Assembly: GCA_947595045.1 (NCBI GenBank)
Contig: CANQEN010000005.1
Span: forward strand, 1-38,690
DNA length: 38,690 bases
Direction: 5' to 3'
Source: an uncultured Bacilli bacterium
Lineage (GTDB): Bacteria; Bacillota_I; Bacilli_A; RF39; UBA660
Part shown: positions 19,476-26,763 of the stretch, piece by piece
How the letters are laid out: each line of letters begins with the position of its first letter
Numbering within the stretch: the stretch's first letter is position 1
Notes under the pieces: model-generated
What the model was told of the DNA's origin: nothing
Database searches by the model: none
The model's input: the letters and a program-made list of their open reading frames with translations, nothing else
Made by a program: the position numbers and the translations under genes

Positions 19476-19553
19476 AGCACAACATTCATATTTGAAACAG
19501 GTCAGGATTGGAAAATAGCAGCCTTAAGAATCACTGAATGTGTGTGCTTTTTT
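19476..19553 (+). ncRNA. ffs: Signal recognition particle RNA (small bacterial type)
   Basis: RNA core of the signal recognition particle, partner of Ffh. The conserved apical part is present: CAGG, a short stem ATT/AAT closing a GGAA tetraloop, and AGCAGCC on the far side (about 19500-19523), which make the Ffh-binding internal loop. The ends pair as AGCACA-ACATTCA (19476-19488) with TGAATGT-G-TGTGCT, with one bulged G, and Ts follow as a terminator. The size is about 78 bases, the short 4.5S-like form without an Alu domain. In B. subtilis the equivalent gene also lies in this cluster, next to tadA. Confidence 0.88.
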
Positions 19554-19555
19554 AT

Positions 19556-19577
19556 TATAATGTTTCACGTGAAACAT
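19556..19577 (+). other. parS site 3 overlapping the tadA leader
   Basis: A third exact TGTTTCACGTGAAACA at 19561-19576, only 11 bases before the tadA ATG. A TATAAT at 19556-19561 shares its last base with the palindrome, so if it is a -10 box, ParB binding would block it. No good -35 is visible. The site directly abuts the tadA ribosome-binding site (AGGAG). Confidence 0.9.
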
Positions 19578-19587
19578 AGGAGTAATT

Positions 19588-20037
19588 ATGAATGAAAAAT
19601 ATATGAAAATAGCTTTAAATGAAGCTAAAAAGGCAGCAAAAAATGATGAAGTACCAGTTGGAGCTGTTATAATACAAAATAATAAAATAATATCAAAAGC
19701 TTATAATAAAAAAGAAAAAAGTAAAAATATAATAAAACATGCTGAAATAATAGCAATTGAAAAAGCAAATAAAAAAAACAAAAGTTGGCATTTAGATGAT
19801 TGCATTATTTATGTTACTTTAGAACCTTGTATGATGTGTATGGGAGCTATTATCGAATCTCATATAAAAAAAATAGTATATGGCTGTAATTCAAAAAAAT
19901 ATGGCGTAGTAGAATTTATTAATCAATTACCAAAAAAAATAAAAAATAATTACAAAATAGAAATACAATCTGGAATACTTCATGATGAATGTAAACAAAT
20001 ATTACAAACTTTTTTTCAAAATAAAAGAAAAAAATAG
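19588..20037 (+). CDS. tadA: tRNA-specific adenosine-34 deaminase
   Basis: Converts A34 to inosine in tRNA-Arg(ACG). The 149-residue protein has the zinc/catalytic HAE (51-53) and PCMMC (80-84) motifs of the cytidine deaminase fold, with VPVGAVI upstream and the conserved VYGCNSKKYG after. Length is normal. AGGAG is present, directly after a parS site. Its stop overlaps the AGGAGGT of dnaX, so it heads the tadA-dnaX-ebfC-recR operon, the usual Bacillota order. Confidence 0.94.
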   Translation: MNEKYMKIALNEAKKAAKNDEVPVGAVIIQNNKIISKAYNKKEKSKNIIKHAEIIAIEKANKKNKSWHLDDCIIYVTLEPCMMCMGAIIESHIKKIVYGCNSKKYGVVEFINQLPKKIKNNYKIEIQSGILHDECKQILQTFFQNKRKK

Positions 20038-20049
20038 GAGGTATAAAAT

Positions 20050-21678
20050 ATGTATCAAGCTTTGTATAGAAAGTATAGATCAAAAAATTTTGATGATTTA
20101 GTTGGACAAAATGTTGTTACTAAAACATTAAAAAATGCTATAGGTAATAATCAAATTACTCATGCTTATTTATTTACTGGACCACGTGGTACTGGAAAAA
20201 CAAGTGTTGCAAAAATATTTTCTAAGATGTTAAATTGTCAAAATTTAATTAATTATATTCCATGTGAAATTTGTGTATCGTGTACACAAATTAATAATAA
20301 TCAAAATATAGATGTAATAGAAATTGATGCAGCTTCAAATAATGGTGTAGATGAAATTAGAGAAATTCGAAATAAAGTAACCTTAGTTCCAACAAATAGC
20401 TTATACAAAATATATATAATTGATGAGGTACATATGTTGACTACACAAGCTTTTAATGCCTTGTTGAAAACATTAGAAGAACCACCAGAACATGTTATTT
20501 TTATTTTAGCTACTACTGAACCACAGAAAATACCAAAGACTATATTATCAAGATGTCAACGTTTTGATTTTAAAAAATTATCTATTGATGAAATTGTGTC
20601 AAGATTAAAATATATTAGTGATAAAGAAAAAATTAATATTACTGATATAGCTTTGAAAGAAATTGCTTTACTGTGCGATGGTGGTATGCGTGACTCAATT
20701 AGTTTATTGGATCAAGCTCATTCTTATTGTGATGATGAAATTACAATAGATGAAATTCATGAAATAAATGGAACTATTACGAAAATAGAAATTTTTAACT
20801 TTTTAACATTGTTATTTGAAAAAAAGATAGTTGAAATAATTAATTTGATTGAAAAATATGATCAACAAGGAAAAAATTTAATCAAAATAATGCAAAATTT
20901 AATTGATGAATTAAAAAATCTATTAATATATAAAAATGTCCCATCTTTTTTTGATAATAATGATTATGATCAATTTTTTAATAAATTTGATATTAGTAAT
21001 GAATATTTATATAAAACTGTAAAAAATTTTTCATCTATATTTAGTGAAATGAAAAAAACGAATAATAGTAGAATTCTTTTTGAAATAGAGATAATTAAAA
21101 ATATTAATATTAATGAAGAAGAAAGTGCTGTTTTTACAAATAATCAATGTATTAATAATGAAAAAAATGTTCAAAAAAGAGAAACATTAAAAAAAATAGA
21201 TAATAAAGAAAGTTTAAATAATGATGACATAAAAAAAGTAAGAATAAATAATAGTTTATTAAACGTATCTAAAAAAAAGAGAGAGTTGTTTAAACAAGAA
21301 TTAAAACATTTAAAAGAAAAAATTAGTGATACTTCATTGATAAATATTGTTGAATTGATTTTAGATGGAGAATTAAAAGTGGTGTCTGAATTAAATTTAA
21401 TATTTGTGTATCCAACTGATTTATTGGCTGAAGTTTTTAATTCTAATCTAGAAAAAATTGAATTGGTATTAAAGAAAGCTTATAATATCGATTATAAGCC
21501 AATAGCAGTAGCAATAGATGAGTGGGATGTAATAAAAAATGATTATAATAAAAAAGAAAAAATTTATACTTATATTGAAGAACCCACTAAAGAGTTAAAA
21601 AAAGAAAAAGAAATAATACAAAATGAGGAAAAAAATGAAATAGATTTACTATTTAATGATATAATAGAGTATAGTTAG
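20050..21678 (+). CDS. dnaX: DNA polymerase III subunit tau/gamma
   Basis: ATPase of the clamp loader. The 542-residue protein has Walker A GPRGTGKTS (44-52), a four-cysteine zinc module (Cys63, 72, 75, 78), the DEVHML Walker B box, and the sensor SRCQRFDF. After about residue 370 it becomes Lys/Asn-rich and then forms the tau-specific C-terminal region. In the linker an A8-G run at 21271-21279 contains the E. coli-type slippery heptamer A AAA AAG in frame at codons 409-410; a -1 slip would add four residues and stop at TAA 21291-21293, giving a gamma-like product of about 414 residues. Whether that happens is untested. Confidence 0.94.
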   Translation: MYQALYRKYRSKNFDDLVGQNVVTKTLKNAIGNNQITHAYLFTGPRGTGKTSVAKIFSKMLNCQNLINYIPCEICVSCTQINNNQNIDVIEIDAASNNGVDEIREIRNKVTLVPTNSLYKIYIIDEVHMLTTQAFNALLKTLEEPPEHVIFILATTEPQKIPKTILSRCQRFDFKKLSIDEIVSRLKYISDKEKINITDIALKEIALLCDGGMRDSISLLDQAHSYCDDEITIDEIHEINGTITKIEIFNFLTLLFEKKIVEIINLIEKYDQQGKNLIKIMQNLIDELKNLLIYKNVPSFFDNNDYDQFFNKFDISNEYLYKTVKNFSSIFSEMKKTNNSRILFEIEIIKNININEEESAVFTNNQCINNEKNVQKRETLKKIDNKESLNNDDIKKVRINNSLLNVSKKKRELFKQELKHLKEKISDTSLINIVELILDGELKVVSELNLIFVYPTDLLAEVFNSNLEKIELVLKKAYNIDYKPIAVAIDEWDVIKNDYNKKEKIYTYIEEPTKELKKEKEIIQNEEKNEIDLLFNDIIEYS

Positions 21679-21693
21679 AAAGAAGGTATAATT

Positions 21694-21990
21694 ATGAATA
21701 TGCAAGCAATGATGAAGCAAGCACAAAAACTTCAAAAAGATATGTTAAAAACACAAGAAGAAATAAATAATACAGAATATGAGGGAAAATCATCTATAGT
21801 AACAGTAAAAATGAATGGTAAGAAAGAGTTATTAAGTGTAAAAATAAATTCAGAAATGTTTGAAGTAGAAGATTTAGAATTATTAGAAGATATGATAGTA
21901 GTTGCTATAAATGATGCTGTTCATAAAATTGATGATGATACTGAAAAAAAACTAGGAGCATATACTAAAGGAATGCCAGGTTTATTTTAA
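21694..21990 (+). CDS. ebfC: Nucleoid-associated protein, YbaB/EbfC family
   Basis: Small dimeric DNA-binding protein of the YbaB/EbfC family, always found between dnaX and recR. The 98-residue protein starts MNMQAMMKQAQKLQKDM with the typical Met/Gln-rich helix, has KSSIVTVKMNGKKELLSVKI in the strand region, and ends LGAYTKGMPGLF, the family hallmark. Its stop TAA overlaps the recR ATG by one base, so translation is coupled. Its physiological role remains vague in all bacteria. Confidence 0.94.
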   Translation: MNMQAMMKQAQKLQKDMLKTQEEINNTEYEGKSSIVTVKMNGKKELLSVKINSEMFEVEDLELLEDMIVVAINDAVHKIDDDTEKKLGAYTKGMPGLF

Positions 21991-22595
21991 TGAATTATTA
22001 TCCCAAGACAATTCAAAATTTAATAGAGTGTTATAATAAATTACCTAGTATTGGAAAAAAAACAGCTGAAAGATTAGCATTAGCAACGTTAAATTTAGAT
22101 CAAAATGTTATTGATTTATTTACTAAATCTTTAATTGATTCAAAACAAAAAATAAAGAAATGTAGTAAATGCAATAATTATTGTGAAAAAGAATTTTGTG
22201 ATATATGTCTAGACGATATGAGAGATAGTAAAATATTATGTGTAGTAGAAGATCCTAAAAATATTATTTTATTTGAAAGATTAGGTATTTTTAAAGGTAA
22301 ATATCACGTTTTAGATGCCTTAATATCACCCTTGGAAGATATATCTCCAGAAGATATTAATTTGGAAAAATTAATTAAAAGAGTTGATAGTGAGGATATT
22401 AAAGAAATAGTATTAGCTCTAAAACCTAGTATTGAAGGTGAGACTACGTCATTATATATATCTAAAATATTAAAAGACAAAGATGTACTAGTAACAAAGA
22501 TAGCTCATGGAGTACCTCTTGGAGCTGATATTGATTATGTAGATTCATTAACTTTGGAATTAGCTTTAGAAAATAGGAAAGAAATATCTGATTAA
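21990..22595 (+). CDS. recR: Recombination protein RecR
   Basis: DNA-repair clamp that works with RecO and RecF at gaps. The 201-residue protein has the helix-hairpin-helix LPSIGKKTAERLA (18-30), the zinc finger cysteines CSKC and CDIC (58-61 and 70-73), and the TOPRIM core starting ILCVVEDPKNI; the Walker-like SIEGETT follows. It ends GVPLGADIDYVDSLTL, the conserved tail region. Overlap with ebfC indicates an operon. All members of a RecFOR set except RecO are in this window. Confidence 0.95.
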   Translation: MNYYPKTIQNLIECYNKLPSIGKKTAERLALATLNLDQNVIDLFTKSLIDSKQKIKKCSKCNNYCEKEFCDICLDDMRDSKILCVVEDPKNIILFERLGIFKGKYHVLDALISPLEDISPEDINLEKLIKRVDSEDIKEIVLALKPSIEGETTSLYISKILKDKDVLVTKIAHGVPLGADIDYVDSLTLELALENRKEISD

Positions 22596-22641
22596 TTAAT
22601 TCTAAATTAGATAATTAAACATAAATTATATTGGTGATATA

Positions 22642-22827
22642 ATGAAATATTTTTTTAAAATATTAAAAAAAGTAATATTTAGTGCTTTTTTGTTATATGG
22701 ATATAATTTATTAGCTAGTCCTATTAACTTAGTCATACCAATTAATATTTTTACTGTTTTATCTGTATGTTTTCTAGGAATACCAGCTATTTTATCACTT
22801 GTTTTTTTATTAATTTCTTTTTATTAA
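22642..22827 (+). CDS. bofA: BofA-like small membrane protein
   Basis: The 61-residue protein has two hydrophobic segments (about 11-28 and 36-58) and the BofA-type C-terminal pattern IPINIFTVLSVCFLGIPAI (32-50). It lies after recR, where bofA sits in B. subtilis. There BofA holds the SpoIVFB protease inactive until pro-sigma-K processing during sporulation. The ribosome-binding site is weak (GGTGAT). Assignment rests on the short pattern plus gene order; spoIVFA/FB and sigK are not in this window, so the function here is inference. It could instead be a generic two-span protein kept from a sporulating ancestor. Confidence 0.72.
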   Translation: MKYFFKILKKVIFSAFLLYGYNLLASPINLVIPINIFTVLSVCFLGIPAILSLVFLLISFY

Positions 22828-22879
22828 TAAGATTGTATTTTTAAATATGCTTTTAATGAAGTGAAAGGAATTATTTTTT

Positions 22880-23851
22880 ATGATACTTGATAATTTCAAA
22901 TTAGAACAACCTATAAGTTATAAATATTTAATAAATTCTATTAGAAAAAATAAAACTTCACATGCCTACATAATTGAATGTAATGGTTATACTAAAGGTT
23001 ATGATTTCTCTATAGCTTTTATTAAGTTTTTATTGTGCCCTAACCATTATACTAATTTAACTAATTGTAATAATTGTTATCAATGTAAAATTATTGATAA
23101 TCATAATTTTTTGGAATTAAAAATAATTGAAGCTAATGGTCAATGGATAAAAAAAGAACAATTATCAGAATTACAAAAAGATTTTACTAGAAAAGCTGTT
23201 ATAGGGGGGCAAAAAATTTATTTAATTAAAGATGCTGAAAAAATGAATCAAGCAGCAGCAAATTCTATTTTAAAATTTTTAGAAGAACCATCACCAGGAA
23301 TAATTGCTATATTATTAACACAAAATATTAATCAATTAATGGATACAATTATATCTAGATGTCAAATAATTCATTTAGAAAAAGATAGTAATAATGAAGA
23401 TAAAAAAAAGAAAATAGCTGGTTTTATTTTTAATAGTCAGAATGAAATTAATGAGTTTTTAGAAAATGATGCAGAATTTTTTATAGAATTTATAATGGAG
23501 TATATTAATTATTTTGAAAAAAATAAATATAGAACTATTATTTTAAAAAATAAAAAGTATTTAGAAATATTTGATGATCGAAAAAAAATGACTATTGGAT
23601 TACAAATTATGATATTATTATATCAAGATATTTTAAACTATATTTTAGATAAAAAGTTGGAATATTTTGATAATATAGATATCATTAAAAATATTTCTTT
23701 AAATAATAATATAGATACTATATCTAGTAAAATAAAAATAATTTATAGTGTCATTGAAAATATAAATTATAATGTTAACTTAAATTTAGTGTTGGACAAG
23801 CTAATAATTAAAATGGGAGATGTGAAAAGTGTGCAGAATAGTTGGAATTGA
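22880..23851 (+). CDS. holB: DNA polymerase III delta-prime subunit
   Basis: Non-catalytic AAA+ subunit of the clamp loader. The 323-residue protein starts with the usual SYKYLINSIRKNKTSHAY, lacks a working Walker A (as normal for delta-prime), has a cysteine cluster (CPNHYTNLTNCNNCYQC), and the conserved IYLIKDAEKMNQAAANSILK with FLEEPSPG and SRCQ (sensor/arginine-finger region). The C-terminal half is poorly conserved and very Asn/Ile/Lys-rich. It overlaps ricT by 23 bases. The tmk gene that often precedes holB is not here. Confidence 0.92.
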   Translation: MILDNFKLEQPISYKYLINSIRKNKTSHAYIIECNGYTKGYDFSIAFIKFLLCPNHYTNLTNCNNCYQCKIIDNHNFLELKIIEANGQWIKKEQLSELQKDFTRKAVIGGQKIYLIKDAEKMNQAAANSILKFLEEPSPGIIAILLTQNINQLMDTIISRCQIIHLEKDSNNEDKKKKIAGFIFNSQNEINEFLENDAEFFIEFIMEYINYFEKNKYRTIILKNKKYLEIFDDRKKMTIGLQIMILLYQDILNYILDKKLEYFDNIDIIKNISLNNNIDTISSKIKIIYSVIENINYNVNLNLVLDKLIIKMGDVKSVQNSWN

Positions 23852-24617
23852 GTTTAATGGGCAACATAATATAAATTATCTATTAGATAAACAGGAACAA
23901 ATACATGTTGGAGATTTTGTAATTGTAGAAAATAGTCAAGGTAAATTGTTTGCTAAAGCAGTATCTATTTATAATCGTGATTCTGAAATAACTCAAGAAT
24001 ATAAGCTAGTTAGAAAAGCTAGTAGAGATGATATAGTAAAAAATAATAAAAATATTGAAATAGAAAAAAAAGCTTTAAAAAAATGTAAAGAACTTGTAAA
24101 TAAATATGAATTAAATATGTATATTTTAGATGCTAATTACACTTTTGATCATAATCAATTAACTTTTCATTTTTTAGCTAATAATCGAGTAGACTTTAGA
24201 AGATTAGCTAAAGATTTGGCAACTATTTATAAAACTAGAATTGAATTGAGGCAAGTAGGGGTTAGAGATAAAGCTAAAAATGTTGGTGGGTGTGGGCAAT
24301 GTGGAATGCCTATTTGTTGTTCTAAATTTTTAAAAGATTTTGATTCTGTATCTATAAATATGGCTAAAAATCAAAATATTGCTTTAAATCCTAATAAAAT
24401 AAATGGCGTATGTGGTAGATTATTATGTTGTTTAAAATATGAAGATGAATGTTATAAAGAATGTCGAAAAAATTTACCTAATGTAGGGAAAAAAGTAGAA
24501 ACAGAAGCTGGGATTGGAAAAGTAACTAGTGTTGATATTTTAAAAGAAAGTTATAAAGTACTTTTAGATAATAATGAAGTAATTGATGTGATGGGGTCAA
24601 AAATTGAAAGTAATTAA
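23829..24617 (+). CDS. ricT: RicT/YaaT, PSP1-domain iron-sulfur protein
   Basis: Subunit of the RicAFT (Y-complex) that binds RNase Y and promotes mRNA processing; in B. subtilis it also aids competence, biofilm formation and sporulation. The 262-residue protein has the PSP1 domain and the conserved cysteines CGQCGMPICC and CGRLLCC that coordinate [4Fe-4S] clusters. It starts at GTG (23829), giving MCRIVGIEF, matching the family's start; GGGAG lies about 11 bases upstream. It overlaps holB before it and the trmN6 TTG start after it. In B. subtilis yabA follows yaaT; here it is missing. Confidence 0.93.
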   Translation: MCRIVGIEFNGQHNINYLLDKQEQIHVGDFVIVENSQGKLFAKAVSIYNRDSEITQEYKLVRKASRDDIVKNNKNIEIEKKALKKCKELVNKYELNMYILDANYTFDHNQLTFHFLANNRVDFRRLAKDLATIYKTRIELRQVGVRDKAKNVGGCGQCGMPICCSKFLKDFDSVSINMAKNQNIALNPNKINGVCGRLLCCLKYEDECYKECRKNLPNVGKKVETEAGIGKVTSVDILKESYKVLLDNNEVIDVMGSKIESN

Positions 24618-25332
24618 TTATTTATTAGGATATAAAAATTTATCAATAGTACAAAATACTGATATGTTTAATTTTTCACTTGACTCAGTACTATTAGCTA
24701 ACTTTGTTACTATAAATAAAAAAGCAAATAAAATATTAGATATAGGCTGTGGTAATGCTCCAATACCCTTAATTTTATCAACTAAAACGAATGCTAATAT
24801 TATAGGAATTGAAATTCAAAAAGAAGTTAGTGAATTAGCTTTTGAAAGTATTAAACTAAATAAGTTAGATAAACAAATTACAATAATTAATGATGATATT
24901 AATAAATGGTATTTAGATCAAGAAGTAAATCAATTTGACATTATATTATCTAATCCACCGTTCTTCAAATATAGAGATACATCTAATTTGAATGATAGTA
25001 TATATAAACAAATAGCACGTCATGAAATTAAATTAAATTTAAGTCAATTATGTATGATAAGTAAAAATATGCTTAAAACAAATGGTGTTTTAGCTTTAGT
25101 ACATCGACCAGAACGATTAATTGATATTATAATAGAGATGCGTAAAAATAATATTGAGCCTAAAAGGATTCAATTAGTATATCCATCTCCTAATTCTGAT
25201 GCTAATATTTTATTAATTGAAGGTAGAAAAAATGGAAAACCAGGTTTAAAATTTCTACCACCACTATATAGTCACTTAGCTAATGGTGAATATACAGATC
25301 AAATTAAAAAATTTTTTGTTGATAGTAGGTGA
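24604..25332 (+). CDS. trmN6: tRNA1(Val) adenine-37 N6-methyltransferase-like protein
   Basis: SAM-dependent methyltransferase of the YabB/TrmN6 family. The 242-residue protein has the SAM-binding DIGCGNAPIPLIL, IGIEIQKE, and the catalytic NPPFFK motif typical of N6-adenine methyltransferases, then the conserved LVHRPERL. The start is probably TTG at 24604, giving LKVINYLLGYKNL, the usual beginning of this family; it overlaps ricT by 14 bases. It ends in TGA followed at once by in-frame TAA. Exact tRNA substrate is by homology only. Confidence 0.87.
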   Translation: MKVINYLLGYKNLSIVQNTDMFNFSLDSVLLANFVTINKKANKILDIGCGNAPIPLILSTKTNANIIGIEIQKEVSELAFESIKLNKLDKQITIINDDINKWYLDQEVNQFDIILSNPPFFKYRDTSNLNDSIYKQIARHEIKLNLSQLCMISKNMLKTNGVLALVHRPERLIDIIIEMRKNNIEPKRIQLVYPSPNSDANILLIEGRKNGKPGLKFLPPLYSHLANGEYTDQIKKFFVDSR

Positions 25333-25336
25333 TAAC

Positions 25337-26188
25337 ATGATTCAAAAAAGTTATGATAATAGTCCAACTCTTTTTTTGATACCAACACCAATAGGTAATT
25401 TAGATGATATAACATATAGGACTATTAAAATATTAAATGATGTTGATGTTCTTTTTTGTGAAGATACTAGAGAAACTAGTCAATTATTAAATTATTTAAA
25501 AATAAAGAAACCATTAATAAGTAATCATAAATTTAATGAAACTAAAAATTATAATAAAATTTTAAAATATTTACAAAGTGGTAAGTCAGTTGGTTTGGTA
25601 ACTGATAGAGGTACGCCAGTTATTAGTGATCCAGGATATGAATTAGCTACGTTTGTAATTAGTCAAGGGTATAATGTTACAGCACTTCCAGGGGCTACTG
25701 CTTTAGTTCCAGCTTTGATTACTTCTGGAATAAAACCAGCTCCTTTTCTTTTTTATGGTTTTTTAAATAGTAAAAAAAGTCATCGTATAAAAGAATTAGA
25801 AAATATAAAAAATTTACCATTTACTATAATTATATATGAGTCACCACACCGTTTGATAGATACATTAAATGATTTGGGTGATATCTTGGGAAATAATAGA
25901 AAAATAAGTATTTCCCGGGAAATATCTAAAAAATATGAAGAAATTACTAGAGGAACAATAGCTCAAATATTAGCTTTAAACTTAGAAGTGAGAGGTGAAT
26001 ATGTCATTGTTATATCAGGAAATAATGATAATTTAAAATATCAAAATTTGACAATTGAAGAACATATTAATCTTTACTTACAAGATTATGACAATTATAA
26101 AGAAGCTATAAAACAGGTGGCCAAAGAGCGTAATATGAAAAAAAGTGAAGTATATGATATATATCTAAAAAATAGGAGAGATAAATAG
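25337..26188 (+). CDS. rsmI: 16S rRNA (cytidine1402-2'-O)-methyltransferase RsmI
   Basis: Methylates the ribose of C1402 in 16S rRNA. I start it at ATG 25337 (283 residues), where AGGTGAT gives a normal ribosome-binding site; a longer frame back to 25283 would run into trmN6. Motifs: IPTPIGNLDDITYRTI, CEDTRETSQLL, SGKSVGLVTDRGTPVISDPG in the tetrapyrrole-methylase fold, and SPHRLIDTL. It carries a perfect Noc-type palindrome at 25910-25923, encoded by GC-rich codons (TCC CGG GAA for Ser-Arg-Glu) that are unlike its neighbours. Its stop overlaps the pth GTG start. Confidence 0.94.
   Translation: MIQKSYDNSPTLFLIPTPIGNLDDITYRTIKILNDVDVLFCEDTRETSQLLNYLKIKKPLISNHKFNETKNYNKILKYLQSGKSVGLVTDRGTPVISDPGYELATFVISQGYNVTALPGATALVPALITSGIKPAPFLFYGFLNSKKSHRIKELENIKNLPFTIIIYESPHRLIDTLNDLGDILGNNRKISISREISKKYEEITRGTIAQILALNLEVRGEYVIVISGNNDNLKYQNLTIEEHINLYLQDYDNYKEAIKQVAKERNMKKSEVYDIYLKNRRDK
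25910..25923. promoter_or_regulatory. Perfect Noc-binding-site palindrome in rsmI
   Basis: ATTTCCCGGGAAAT, identical to the B. subtilis Noc-binding consensus as I recall it. It is the only CCCGGG I find in the window. A half-site TTGGGAAATA, the same as in the noc promoter repeats, lies about 20 bases upstream (from 25887). Confidence 0.8.
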
Positions 26189-26754
26189 TGAAATTGATAG
26201 TAGGTTTAGGTAATCCTGGATGTGAATATAATAATACAAGACATAATGTTGGTTTTATGGTTATTGATAATATTGTATCTAAATTAGGAATATCTTATTC
26301 ATCAAAATTTAATGGAGAATATGCTGTATATAATTATAATAAAGATAAAATTATTTTATTAAAACCACAAAAATATATGAATTTATCTGGTGAAGTAATA
26401 AAAAAATATGTTGATTATTTTAAAATTAATATAGATGATCTTTTAATTATTCATGATGATTTAGATACTATTCTAGGTAATTTAAGGCTACGTATGCAGG
26501 GTAGTAGTGGTGGACATAATGGTTTAAAAAATATTGAGTATAATTTGAAAACACAAAAATATAAGAGAATAAAAATTGGTATTTCTAATAACAAACAAAT
26601 ATCAACTGTAGATTATGTGTTAGGTAAATTTTCAAAGGAAGAAATGATTACTTTATCTAAGGTAATTAATATAACTTATAATCTTTTTCAAGATTATTTA
26701 GTTATGTCATATGAAAATCTAATGAATAAATATAATCAAAAAAATCATGATTAG
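26188..26754 (+). CDS. pth: Peptidyl-tRNA hydrolase
   Basis: Releases tRNA from peptidyl-tRNAs that drop off ribosomes. The 188-residue protein begins VGLGNPGCEYNNTRHNVGF with the catalytic histidine (His19) and Asn9, and has HDDLD and GSSGGHNGLKNI, the family signatures. It starts with GTG sharing its first base with the rsmI stop; AGGAG is upstream. Length is normal. It is followed by mfd with nine bases between, matching the pth-mfd pair of B. subtilis without fin. Confidence 0.95.
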   Translation: MKLIVGLGNPGCEYNNTRHNVGFMVIDNIVSKLGISYSSKFNGEYAVYNYNKDKIILLKPQKYMNLSGEVIKKYVDYFKINIDDLLIIHDDLDTILGNLRLRMQGSSGGHNGLKNIEYNLKTQKYKRIKIGISNNKQISTVDYVLGKFSKEEMITLSKVINITYNLFQDYLVMSYENLMNKYNQKNHD

Positions 26755-26763
26755 GGGGAAAAT

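Noticed and set aside
25283-25336. Longer start for rsmI
   Set aside because: It would overlap trmN6 by 50 bases and bypass the clear AGGTGAT-ATG at 25337; the extra residues are unlike the family.
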